The position numbers and the translations under genes were made by a program. DNA of 64,000 nucleotides from Piezodorus guildinii. Lineage: Eukaryota > Arthropoda > Insecta > Hemiptera > Pentatomidae. Position 1 is the stretch's first letter, and each line of letters begins with the position of its first letter. Below the pieces are notes generated by a model, which was not told the DNA's origin, ran no database searches, and saw only the letters and a list, made by a program, of their open reading frames with translations. Below are positions 1 through 33,902 of this stretch, in pieces. The stretch is taken from NCBI GenBank assembly GCA_023052935.1, contig CM041297.1, positions 94,944,484-95,008,483 of the forward strand. Reading direction: 5' to 3'.

Positions 1-91
1 GACATAAAAATGACAAAAAATATAAACATAAACTATTTTATATAATAATGTCCGTGTACGATAAAATGATTTGTTTTATTTCCCTTTACAG

Positions 92-22946
<22,855 letters not shown>

Positions 22947-23039
22947 TCTCAGGAGTCGAGTCTTGTACATAGCCTTTGTATATTGGAGTGTTTGTTATGA
23001 TGTGAATGTTTGTCCAAGATGATAACTTTAAAGCTTTTA

Positions 23040-23640
23040 CCAATGTTTTTAGTCAAATATAAATATGTCAACAGATCTCTTGTTCTTTATTTACCTATGT
23101 ACCTTTTTAAGCCCTCTGTCCTCCATGCTCCATCCTCCGTGCTTTCAAACTTTGGGATTCTTTACCCATCTCCCTCTGTAAAATTTCATTTCTTAATAAA
23201 CATTTTTAGGATCTCAACCTACCGATCTATACCTACCTTCTCATAGATCTGCTTACATTGAAAAGTCCTTTATTATCCGAGCTATCAAACTTTAAGACTC
23301 TTCCCTCCATCATCCTTGCTTTGTCACGAATAAATTCATCCACAATGTCTTTAATTTACATGTATACATAAATATATACCCTCTAATCTAATCTCGTTAC
23401 TTTGAAAAGTCATTTATTATGCGTGCTACCAAACGTTGAGATTTTTAAACCATCTCCCTCGGTAAAGTTTAATGTTTTCATGTACCTTTTTAAGCCATCT
23501 CTGCCCTCCATGTTCCTTGCTTTGTCACCAATAAATTCATTCACAATGGCATTAATTGGCCGTATATTGCTGATTTTCACATGTCCACTCTTAGTAGTCT
23601 CTCTAATACTGCCCCATTTATAATACATATGCCTAAGTAT
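23040..23640 (+). repeat. mosaic of short Jockey-like and LINE-delta-like fragments
   Basis: Phrases recur several times in different order: CTTTTTAAGCC, CTCCATG, CATCTCCCTC(T/G)GTAAA, TTGAAAAGTC(C/A)TTTATTAT, CCTTGCTTTGTCACRAATAAATTCAT. They derive from the LINE-delta 'KSFIIRA..FWNS' region and the Jockey 'YFVTNKFIH' region. It is tandemly shuffled debris directly downstream of the gene's stop codon. Confidence 0.5.
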
Positions 23641-23734
23641 ATAGAGGACTCAGAGGCTAAAATGATCGATGAACAGCTTTGAAAGATTAATGTTTGGCCT
23701 CCTATCCTGAAACCTGAAGAAAATACGTTTTTGG

Positions 23735-24205
23735 TATCTTCTTATTCCAATTCCTAACAGCCAGAAAACTTCCTATATCCTTGATTCCCTTACTCTGCGT
23801 TTTTATGAGCATACCCTTAACACAAGATCTCAACCTACCGATAAATATATAACCTCTTATGGACCTTCATACTTTGAAAAGTCCTTTATTGTCCGTGCTA
23901 CCAAACTTTGGAACTCATTCCCTTCTCCCTCTCTTAGGATTCATCTCTTACCAATTTTTTATTTATCTCCGCAAAAATCAATCTTCCGAACATATGGAAT
24001 ATAACTAGACTTAACTGATACATTGGAAGTAGTCTTCTTCATTTGTACCTGTTATTTTTTTTTACTTATTACAATTTCATAATTATTAGTTGACTAGCTA
24101 ATTATGTAATAAATAAAGCCAGACGAATTGGACTTCTTCTGATCATTGTACTTTATTCTTAAAGGTCGAAATTTAGTATAATAAAATTTTCATTTATTTC
24201 ACTCA
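23735..24205 (+). mobile_element. LINE-delta copy 3
   Basis: It encodes LTRKLPISLIPLLCVF-like, TRSQPTDKYI then FEKSFIVRATKLWNSFPSPS (LINE C-terminal block) with frameshifts. The 3' UTR contains ATAAATAAAGCCAGACGAATTGG and ends near ATAATAAAATTTTCATTTATTTC. Confidence 0.5.
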
Positions 24206-24224
24206 TTCATATTATTTGGTTCGA

Positions 24225-24470
24225 ACCATACCTTTTATGGCAAACTCCACTCTCACTCTAACCCATCAGTTTTTATCCTGAATTCTTCTCCGATTCCTGT
24301 TGATTGTTAATGATAATTGTCACGAGACCTTATGATTTAGGATAATTTTAAGAGTGCTCCCAGATTCTCTGAATGTATATCATGCTATTGTTTTTATCAT
24401 TCCCATCAAATTTACTTCGTGTATTTATGCTTTTATTAATATAGTTGTAAATTTTAATAAATATTTGTCA
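24225..24470 (+). mobile_element. Jockey-like LINE 3' end
   Basis: TATGGCAAACTCCACTCTCAC, TTTTAAGAGTGCTCCCAG, ATGTATATCATGCTATTG and a terminal GTTGTAAATTTTAATAAAT match the copies at 2330-2570 and 27905-28100. Confidence 0.5.
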
Positions 24471-24474
24471 ACGA

Positions 24475-24765
24475 ATCTTTGGATGTTCAAGCAGACCCAA
24501 TTCAACTTAAGAAGATGTCCACTATTGAGAATTATAGAAAACAAACTGTGTCCCACGGATTCACATGTGCCAAGATACAAAATGATCTGGTTATATTCTT
24601 ACAGATCTGCCTTCTCCAAAAAATCTTTTGTCATTCGTGCTTCCTTTTTGGGAATTCCTAACACATCTCCATCCCCATCTTTATCATATTTTAAACATCT
24701 ATTATTTATCCACGTCCACCTTTCTAATGTAATTAAAATTAAAACATTAAATAATACCTAGTCAT
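24475..24765 (+). mobile_element. LINE-delta copy 4 (fragment)
   Basis: Frameshifted SAFSKKSFVIRASFLGIPN gives the LINE-delta 'KSFVIRA' block, next to CATCTCCATCCCCATCT. It is abutted by the Jockey tail upstream and by Rep-A downstream. Confidence 0.5.
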
Positions 24766-24837
24766 TGCTACTAAGTCTGTTCCACTTCAAGCCCGAAGCC
24801 TTAAACAGGCCAGACAAATGTCATTAAATTTTGTAAA

Positions 24838-25408
24838 TTTTTACTTTCACTTCCCTATATATGAAAGTTATAGTAAGCGAAAGTATTGCGTTCGTTAAAA
24901 TTTTCAAATGAAATTCCAGTTTTCAAGTGAAATTTACGTCTTAAGGTTCCCTGAGTAGAAATAACAAATTCTCACGAAAAAGTCTGCTTGTGTGTAGTAA
25001 GTATAGCAAGAAAACTAAAAGTCGTAATTTTATATTTAAGAATACTATTTTAACGCATTTTGATTAAACTCGCTATATCGATGTAACATTTAATGGGCTT
25101 TAATATCATATAGGTTTAATTCTGATTGAAATAGTCTGAAAGGGCTTAAATGCCGATATTTCAAATTTTCTTCCTCTAAAGTAACGTAAATTTTGTAGAT
25201 TCTATAAAAATAACCATATCATATTTTTATCATTGGTAAAAAACGGATAAATATATTATTTGAATGAAACCGATATCCAACTAAAAGAGGAAAGAGCAAA
25301 CATACATTTTTAAGTAATTTTTGAACTTAAAAGCTTCAGTAAAGATATATCACATACCGTTGGAAAGCTAAAGATTTTAGAGAAAAAAATTATTTTATAT
25401 ACAAAATT
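24838..25408 (+). mobile_element. Rep-A copy A4, interrupted by RTE-type LINE
   Basis: It starts TTTACTTTCACTTCCCTATATATG with the family hairpin and runs through GATTAAACTCGCTATATCGAT, GGGCTTTAATATCATATAGG and CATACCGTTGGAAAGCTAAAG. It stops at 25408 where the LINE begins; its expected CACCAGATTTTT end is absent on the far side. Confidence 0.5.
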
Positions 25409-26732
25409 GGATTGTAACAACTAGCGTGGGATCTCTCTTCTCCCAGTATGCTATAAAATATTCTCGTCAATTTTAACTAGTCGAATCACGGAATACGCTG
25501 AGGAAATTATCGGAGATTACCAATGTGGTTTTAGGCGGAATAACTTGACTATTGACCAAATATTTTTCTTACGTCAAATATTAGAGAAAAAATTGGAATA
25601 CAACGAAGTAGTCCATCAACTTTATATCGATTTTAAAAAGGCTTATGATTCAATAGACCGTCAGAAGCTATATAACATCATGATGGAACAGGGAATACCT
25701 AGAAAGTTAGTAAACCTAGTAGAGATGTGTTTGTCGGTAACATTCCATAAAGTTAGAATCGGTCATAATTACTAAGAGAGATTTGAGGTGCGATCGGGTT
25801 TGAAACAGGGTGACTCCCTTTCACCTATGTTATTTAATATAGCTTTAGAATATGTCATAGAAAAGGTGATGTGTACCGAGAAAGGCTTAAATATGGGTGA
25901 CAAGATTCCGGTTTTGGGGTATGCCGATGATCTGGTACTGCTAGGTGAAGACACGGAAACCAAGTATGTTACAACTAAATACAAGTGTGTTAATAAAAAC
26001 CGGTAAAGAAATAGGACTCGAATTAAATACCGATAAAACGAAGTATATGATTAGTAGCAGAAATAGTATAAAATATCAGTAATAATATAATAAGTAATTA
26101 ATAAGTAAGTAATAATATATAAACAGATAAAAATATCTGGGTGATATTGATGTATCAGGTTTTTTGAACTTATCATACTTTTGAACACGTAGAGAAATTC
26201 AAGTATTTAGGTTCAATTATAACTAGAAAAAATGAAATCCAGGAAGAAATAAAGTCCCGGTTAAAGGTGGAAAATGCGTGTTATTATTCAGTTGCTAAGT
26301 TACTTAGTTCGCGGCTTCAATCTAAAAACTTAAAGGTTAGAATTTATAAAACTATTATTCTTCCAACGGTTCTTTACTGATGTGAAACGTGGCCGCCTAC
26401 TTTGAAGGATGAACAACGGCTTAAGGTTTTCGAAAATAAGGTATTGCGTAAAATATTTGGTCCGAAGAGAGATGAGGCCACTGGGGAGTTTAGAAGGTTG
26501 CACAACACGGAATTGCGGAACTTGTACCCTGTAAATATAATTGAGCTGATTGCATCGCGGAGACTCAAATGGGCGAGTAAAGTTGTTGGACTCGATGAGG
26601 AGCGGATTCCGAGAAAATTGGTATTCGCTGATCCGACTGGTAGGTGTCCGAAAGGTAGGCCGAAGCATAGATGGGAGGATTGCGTTAAGGCTGATCTCGG
26701 GGCTTGGGCTTGAATGGTGAACATTGGACGAA
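25409..26732 (+). pseudogene. RTE-type LINE copy 2, truncated at both ends and mutated
   Basis: Nearly identical over long stretches to 34499-35740 of the open copy (IDFKKAYDSIDRQKL, SGLKQGDSLSPMLFN, YADDLVLLGED, then the C-terminal RWEDCVKADLG). A TAA at about 25773 replaces a Ser codon and a TGA near 26377 replaces Gly. About 74 bp of AT-rich sequence (26065-26138) replaces 13 bp of the open copy, and 14 bp are inserted at 26161. The copy lacks both the (ATT)n tail and a target duplication, so it is a relic or a rearranged insertion. Catalytic boxes remain readable. Confidence 0.5.
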
Positions 26733-27904
26733 TATTAGGTGACGAATAGTACTATACAATTGATTTCAATTACACATAAATCTAGTGGGAAATTTTGCGA
26801 CTGAATGTGACCTCGATTAAATCACCTACTTGTTCAACCATAGGCCTAGAACCATTACAGATCTATGTTTTTTATTAGTGAAATAACTACAAGAAGGTCT
26901 ATAAACCAAAAAATAACTTAATTCTAATAGTTTATGTTTAAATTAATATCAATAATAAATCCAATCAAGAAAGAAATACATCCCAGAAGGAAGGGTATTG
27001 CAACATCTTGGGTAAAGTACTGGGGGTGTAAGGAGGCTATAGGCACTTCAATATGACGAGAGCTCTACTTCAATATTGCACGCTCTAAGTCCCATGCCAT
27101 TAAAGCGCCCGCCACTTGTCTTTTACAGTATCGAAACCTTTTCTATACCGTCGGGTAACCTTTCGAAGTTTCAACAAACGATTTTTAGCAATTTTTGATT
27201 TTTCATATTTTCTAAATAACTAAATTGTTATAAAATTTATTGTATATATAACAATAGTTCATTCAAGGCAGCAAAGACAATTGTTATACATAGTAATGTA
27301 TAAGCTCGGTGTTTTGAAAAGAAACTTAAACTTAAATGATATTAGTTATTTTTTAGGAAGTTTCTTTAATAATGATTTTTTTTCGACCAATTATATAATT
27401 TTTCCAGTCAAATTCATAGTTTTTTTTTAACCAATTTCATTATTTTGCCAACCAAAGGCAAATGAGACATTACTTTTTTGAGCTAAACATACCAAACGAA
27501 CTGCCAATTTTACGAGCCTTGGTTGTGAAAAACACACATATGTCTATGCAAGAGGTATGTAGTATCTCAAATTGTAGGTGAATTTATAATATCTTTAATG
27601 TAAATTATAATTGCAATATCTATTTAAATACGGTATATATATCTATCAATTGTTCAATGCATTATATTCTGTCTTTCTAACAACAACACCATCTATTAAT
27701 TATTGAATACAAATTTTAATGTTCTGTTTTTTGTTCTCCCACAGTTAATGCATGAATAAAATAAAAATAAATTCTCGAAAAGTTTGATAAATAAAATTGT
27801 TTATTTATTGACTGAAACCTAAGAGACTATTAGAAAACTTAAATTTCAACAGTCGAGAACAAATCAAACTATATATATGAACTATTTTCTATTATTGTTT
27901 CCCC
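26733..27904. other. unassigned sequence
   Basis: AT-rich intergenic sequence. No coding region or known repeat is recognised. Confidence 0.5.
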
Positions 27905-28105
27905 TCCCCCTTCAATTCCTGATCATCCTCCGAGGAGTATAAAAAGAAGATGGTCGCGATACCTTCAATTTAAAATACTATTTGCATTGCTGCCAGATTC
28001 TCTATATGTATATCATGCCATTGTTTTTATCAATTTCTTCAGTTTTGCTTAATATATTTATTATGTTAATAACCTTGTAAATTTCAATAAATATATATTT
28101 TTAAA
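27905..28105 (+). mobile_element. Jockey-like LINE 3' end
   Basis: TTCAATTCCTGATCATCCTC, CGAGGAGTATAAAAAGAAGA, TGCTGCCAGATTCTC and a terminal TTGTAAATTTCAATAAAT repeat the family ending. Coding is reduced to a few residues. Confidence 0.5.
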
Positions 28106-28935
28106 CATTATCTCCGGGCATTCAGGATATTTATATATGTGTGAAAGTAACTGAATAATCAGTTTAAATAATGATATCTGTACACTTCGGGAAAAAAAAG
28201 TAAGATAAGAAATAAAATAGGTGATTTTTGATCATAAAATATAAAAAAAGCTGGCATTTGATATATGTTCCATTATTTTTATTTTATTATTTTTTCATCC
28301 AATAAACGTATGTAAATCCTGTCCTTTTTTTTTCCCCGATTCAATGCTCAATATTAGCGAAGTCATTCTTTCATAGGACATCTATGATTATATTTATAAA
28401 AGCGTTAAATCGTACAAGGAAGGAGAGGTTCTTATGTCACAGACTTGACACACTTTTAAAATAAAAAAAGTATTGTTAAAATTCTTGATCAAGGTGAATT
28501 TTGTTTTTCCGAATACTTTCTCAAAGAGGACTACACCTAAGGCCTTGATCTATAACTTCACACAAACTCGGTAACGCGGGGATCTTTCGTGATTAGATCC
28601 TTGTACCTAATCTTCCGTTACACACCTTGAACTTTAAGGTAACTCGCCAAAGTTATAAGATGCAAATTCGGTCGGTGTTCTATAGCCTCTAATACTATAG
28701 GATATCTTAGAGGAAGATTCTGGGCTACCATGGTTTGGCCAATTAGGCTTTAAACGGCTAAGTTTGGTTTAGTATTATAAGTAAATAAGCATGTAGAACA
28801 ATAAATGAATAGTTAGCTGAATTTGATAAAACAAAAAATAATAAAAAAATTCTTCATGTTTCAGTTCATGAAAAGTCGAAAATAAATAAGGGATTAATGA
28901 CTTAAAAGGACGCGGCTCCTTCAAGTCATAAACCA
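28106..28935. other. unassigned sequence
   Basis: No gene or repeat is recognised. 28430-28730 has mixed composition but no convincing reading frame. Confidence 0.5.
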
Positions 28936-29107
28936 TTTATGACTGGTCTAGTGCAGTGGTTCCCAACGAAAAAAAATCGCTAATCCCTTTACACAATCAT
29001 TTCAATGGGAAGGACCCACTAAATGCTAAGTATTAGATATATATATTTAGACTGAAAATGGCCTAGTTAGGGAAATGGAAATGAAGAAAAAAGAACCGAA
29101 CTCTAGT

Positions 29108-29998
29108 TTTTACTTTCACTTACTATATATAGTAAGGGAAAGTATTGCGATCGTGAAAAATTTCGAATTCCAATTGTCAACGGAAATACACATTTTAGGG
29201 TCTCCTGAGTTCAAATAACCAAGCAAAAAGGTCTGTGTGAGTGTATGTGTGTGGTAAGTACAGCACGAAAACTCGTACGAAACTGAAAGTCATATTTAAG
29301 ACAACTATATGCCCGAGATGTTACAACTTTTTCATAAAAATCGGCTAACCAGAAGAGCCACTTTATACCATGCATTTTGCACTTTTTTTCGATTTTCTCG
29401 AAAACGGTTCCGACGATTTTGATTAAACTCCCTACATCGATGACAAATTTAATGGGCTTTAATATGATGTAGGTTTAATTCTGATTAAAATGGTCTGACA
29501 GGGCTTAAATGCCGATATTTTACATTTTCTTTCTCTAAACTATCTTTAATTTTGTTGATTCTATAAAAATAACTATATTATCTTGTTACCACTGATGAAA
29601 AACAGGAAATATATAAATTGAATGAATTCTATAACCGACTTAAGGATAAAACAGAAAAAATATTTTTTTTAATGCAATTTTTTGTTTTTGAACAGAGCAT
29701 TAATATACATGTATGATATAACGTTGGAAAGCTAAAGATTTTAGAAAAAATATTATCTAATACTCAAGCTTTTTAAAGTTAATAGAGAGTGATGAAAAGA
29801 AGATAAAACTAACTGATTATTTTACATAATAATATAATAGATGTTTTAATAAAACACGTGTTTCTATATAAATTGAATTTAATTAATTATTTAATAGTTT
29901 CACATATTTTTATCTCTAACTGTATTTAAAAATTCTTTCATTGATTTTAAAAATGGATGTAAGAGAAAGTCGTGTGTTGCTCGCACCAGATTTTTTTA
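29108..29998 (+). mobile_element. Rep-A copy A5, essentially full length
   Basis: It starts with the hairpin ACTTTCACTTACTATATATAGTAAGGGAAAGT region, then GCGATCGTG, an internal GTGTGAGTGTATGTGTGTGG tract, CTATATGCCCGAGATGTTAC and GGGCTTTAATATGATGTAGG. It ends AGAGAAAGTCGTGTGTTGC, CTCGCACCAGATTTTTTT. A useful reference copy. It sits inside the hAT element. Confidence 0.5.
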
Positions 29999-30059
29999 CT
30001 TCAATCAGCGAAATATTGAATAACTAAAATTTAATATTAGACCTGTCAAATGTGGTCAA

Positions 30060-30110
30060 GAGCCTATGTTAAGTCAGGTACTCGTTAAGGATCCTCATCT
30101 TAATTAAACC
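30060..30110 (+). mobile_element. SINE-gamma 3' fragment
   Basis: GTCAGGTACTCGTTAAGGATCC matches the middle of SINE-gamma (50070, 62250). The rest is missing. Confidence 0.5.
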
Positions 30111-30134
30111 TTTTTTTTTGTTTTTTTTTTCTTT

Positions 30135-30388
30135 ATCTAGCTTGACAGATCGAGTGGGCCCTTGGCCGCGTGATGTAATCTCCTGGGAGAATATACGCAA
30201 CGTTTCTGGATGCAATTATTTAGGGTAGGATCATCACTCCCTACGCCTATTTTTTCGAGTGATCAGTAGGCCGACGGGTCTCACATACCTGGGGGAGGGG
30301 CTGTGAGTGAATCCCTATTTTATGATATGTTTATAATAGATCCACTGGGACTGAGATTCGAACTCACAACTCTTAACGTGAGCATTAA
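30135..30388 (-). mobile_element. SINE-beta copy 1, head truncated
   Basis: GTGATGTAATCTCCTGGGAG, TACGCCTATTTTTTCGAGTG, CCGACGGGTCTCACATACC and GACTGAGATTCGAACTCACA match the copies at 36819 and 48021. The distal tRNA-like head (CTAGCGCACCAGCCACTC...) is lost. Confidence 0.5.
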
Positions 30389-31110
30389 TTTAAAACGTAT
30401 GCAAGAAGGTATTTATTCAAGTACTAGAGATACAAATGCTTTATTAAACAAATTAACAAACATTATGCTCCCCAAAAATATTAGATTGCTTAATTTTAAC
30501 AAGCATACTTCATCAATCAACATCAGACAATTGATAAAACATTCTGTTTCTTTTTTGTATTTGTTTTTTTAGAAATAAAATATTTTTCATTAAATTTAGG
30601 GATACATCATACACTTTCGGTTCTGTAAGCTTATTATTTTTAAAATGTTAGAAAATGATCAATTTTAAGGTTGTAAATGCCAGTTAACACAAGCAGTTAT
30701 ATCACTTGGAATATTAAATTTGCCCTGTAGAGTTTATGATTCTTATTAAAATTCAAGACTTCACAAATATTTTACGTTAAGGTAATTTAAAGTTATTTCC
30801 CAATGAGACTTGGCGGACCCCTTGGACATTTTCTACGGACCACCAGTTGAGAACCACTGGCATAGTGGGAAGAGCACTAGTTTACTGTTCCCGGGTTCGA
30901 AATTCGGCTGAGGTGGAATTATTGTCTTCTGTTGTTTAAGCCGTGGAGCAAACCTTGGACATGACGACCCTCCTAGGGCAAACCCAACATCAATAAAGTG
31001 GGTACCCAAAAATTGGGGGAAAAAACCCTGATTTAGGCCTAATCACCTCACTGCATGGCCGTTGGCAGTGTATAACAGTACAGATCACTTTAAGTACTGA
31101 GCCCAAGACC

Positions 31111-31675
31111 AGTTATATAAAAAAATAGAATGCTCAATAACAAATGAAACGAATGAATCCGTGGTATATTTACAGTAATATAGATTTCAGGGATATTCCT
31201 GTATGAAACATTCAGGTTCAGCATTAATAAACAATTATATGTATAGGTTGATTTTGAAAAAAAGTACCTTAAACAAAAAACATCGAAATCACAGCTAGTT
31301 CGTCCTATTTCCTCTAAAAGCTCCATCCAAGTTTTTCAAACCTAATCAGTCAGAAGTTTCTAATCTAAGTTAAGTGCTTATCAGGTTTACCGAACCACAC
31401 TGGGAATTGGTTTAGGTTAGTTAAGCCTGCGAAGCCTCTCCTGATGGTGTTTGAAAGTCTATTAGCTACAAGTCCATTATGATTCATTAGCTAACTGATC
31501 TGGAAGGCAAAATAGTTCTTAGTAATGGTCACATAGAGTATCTTACAAGTGTTCTTAGACAAAAACTTTTTCACTCCTTCTTGGTTTATTAGCGGGTCCA
31601 TAGTGGGAACGCTTCCTAATAATTAAATTAAATATATTATAGTCCTATACACATTTATTATTTCAACAATACGAG
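31111..31675. other. unassigned sequence
   Basis: No gene or repeat is recognised. Confidence 0.5.
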
Positions 31676-31926
31676 ATTGTTTATTTTTTATTTAACGTCA
31701 CTCAATGCTGCTGTGGCTATTCGGACGATGCTACAGCGGGAGTCCTAAATTTTGAATATTTTAATTAGGATATTAAATTAAATTTAAGTTTAATTAGGAT
31801 AGGGGTCTTTAACGAGTACCTGACATCGCACAGGCTCGGAACCACCTTTTAACGTCACCTTCGAAGGAAAACATAACTAAGGATTTTTTACTCCCATTAA
31901 AGAATCCTAGGGCAAAGGAGGCTGTT
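31676..31926 (-). mobile_element. SINE-gamma copy 2, 5'-truncated, 11-bp target duplication
   Basis: AACAATACGAG at 31665-31675 and 31927-31937 brackets a minus-strand SINE-gamma. It carries the tail TTGTTTATTTTTTATTTAAC, the body and only the end of the head (AGGAGGCTGTT). The head is cut exactly at the duplication, so truncation occurred at insertion. Confidence 0.5.
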
Positions 31927-31937
31927 AACAATACGAG

Positions 31938-32745
31938 GTTAGTGCCATATTCAAATCAAGAGATAAATGCTCTATTTCATCAAAATTATAACAAAAGAAC
32001 AGTGCTGCTGTTCAACTGTATTGGGTTGCTTCAAACACAACGTACTTATCAATGTAATGAAATATGATATTGAGTTGAAATGTTATAAATTTACCTAACA
32101 TTTTATTTTTTTGTTATATAGTTTACAATTTAAAGCACCATCCATGCAAAAACTCATTCCTAAACTCCTAACATCCTAAACGCCAACAAATCATTAATTA
32201 TTTTCGTATTTTACTAAAAAAATAAAATGCAAGTACAAAAGGCCAGATAGCGGGGGCAGATTTTACTTAATATAGCCTTCAATTCCTTTTTTGCAATTCA
32301 AAATAATATTATAAAATTCTGAAGACGAAAATGGCACAGATGGAAAATAAGCCCAATAGATGTACATAAATAAGTAAATAAATGAAAATTTCTTAATAAA
32401 AGACTAAGATTAGTACATTTCACTGCACATTTTAATGGTAGACAGCGTCAAAACGAACACTACTAAATTAAAAATATTATGAAGATTTTTAAACTAACTT
32501 GCAAGGACATCAGTATTTTCAAGGAGGATTTAATTGAAAATACTTCAAATTGTTCAATCAATCCATAACTATTGAGGAAGTGAAATAACTTACCAAGTCA
32601 GATTGATTTCGTGAAAAATGATCTTTCCTACCATTTAAAAATGACCTGCTGATAACCGTATTGCATCTGAGCATTATTAAGCTCTAAGACTTTTGGTCCT
32701 CTCGAAGGTAATAATTGAAATAAAGAGCATTAATAATTATGTTTA
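31938..32745. other. unassigned sequence
   Basis: AT-rich. Nothing is recognised. Confidence 0.5.
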
Positions 32746-33048
32746 AAATGTGTAGTGAGGGAAATTATTGCGATCGTAATACACGTTTTAGTAAATGTTA
32801 ATGTGTGTGTGAATGCGTGTGGTAAATCTAGCTCTAAAAAATATATTGCGACCATATATGTCTGGTATATTACAGAAACCTTATCACCAAAATCGGCGAA
32901 CCAAAATAGCAACTTTTGCACCTTTTTTAAACATTTTCTCAAAAACGGCTATAATGTTTTTGATTAAACTCGCTACATCGATGTAAATTTTTAATGAGCT
33001 TTAATATGATTTAGGTTAAATACTGATTGAAATCCCGATATCTGAATA
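32746..33048 (+). mobile_element. Rep-A copy A6, partial and diverged
   Basis: GTGAGGGAAATTATTGCGATCG, GTGTGTGTGAATGCGTGTGG, CACCAAAATCGGCGAACC and GATTAAACTCGCTACATCGAT cover the hairpin-proximal third. Two mutually shadowing open frames cross it and are not genes. Confidence 0.5.
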
Positions 33049-33788
33049 GCCCAGAAAAACCTGTAAAGAGGCAGATAATTGACCTTCATAACTAACAAGG
33101 AACTTTAATAACAAAGTACTCTGACCCTCGTGCTATATTCCAGAATTTATTGCTGCACGCTAGTCAATTATCTGGTTGTCAATACTGAGATTTGCCTTAG
33201 ATCGATCACATCTAACAGAGGCAAGGCTTGCAATATTCTGACAAGCAATGCAACACAAGTATAGCTTTTGAAGAAATACTTTGGTTCGTAGTACAGAATT
33301 TTAAAACATAAATAATGCAGAAATTTTGTTTCATATTTTTAATAATTAACATAACTAATAGCAAAAAAAAAATGCTATTCTCATAATTTGGAGGAAATCA
33401 TAGATAAATGCATCCACCTACCGTCTCCAACTTTTCTTCGAGATTAAGGGATTATTTTTTTATTGTTAATTTGACATTAACGTTACTCAAGAACGATTCC
33501 AGAAATTATCATTAACTATTTAATTTTAAAATGGTCACAAATAATATCTTTGATAAATATAAATACAACATTAAAAAAAGAATTAAATAAAAGAATATTT
33601 GTGCACACGCATTATCTAGACATCCTAGATCAAAAACAGTTTTATTTTTAAATAGCACATCGTGAAATGTATTTTCATTTGTTCTTATTTGTAGAAAAAA
33701 TCGTAATTAGATTTTTGAAGTTCGTATCTGCGTATTATACATACCTGTTTTAGCCTATAAATTAAAAAACAATTATATATAAAGAAAA

Positions 33789-33822
<34 letters not shown>

Positions 33823-33891
33823 TGAAATGATTTCAATAAAACTCTCTTTTATTTTTTAACTTATGTACCTTCTATACAATTTTTCTTTTAA
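33049..33891. other. unassigned sequence with A-tract
   Basis: AT-rich. Contains a run of about 30 A near 33790-33820. Otherwise nothing recognised. Confidence 0.5.
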
Positions 33892-33902
33892 TATGTGATG
33901 TT

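Larger units (their letters stand above)
28954..30859. mobile_element. non-autonomous hAT element with 8-bp target duplication
   Basis: Terminal inverted repeats CAGTGGTTCCCAAC (28954) and GTTGAGAACCACTG (ending 30859) match at 13 of 14 positions. They are flanked by GTCTAGTG (28946-28953) and GCATAGTG (30860-30867), 6 of 8 identical, the length expected of a hAT target duplication. Subterminal GACCC/GGACC motifs face each other. No transposase is visible. The interior contains Rep-A copy A5 and a truncated SINE-beta, so much of its length is later insertions. Confidence 0.5.
28936..31110 (+). mobile_element. SINE-alpha copy 3, split by a hAT element
   Basis: The head begins CATTTATGACTGGTCTAGTG (28936-28953), corresponding to the consensus GGCGTGGTCTAGTA. 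It resumes after the hAT element at GCATAGTGGGAAGAGCACTAG (30860), followed by CCGGGTTCGAAATTCGGC, the body CTCCTAGGGCAAACCCAACAT, AAAGTGGGTACC and GCATGGCCGTTGGCAGTG, ending near 31110. Confidence 0.5.
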
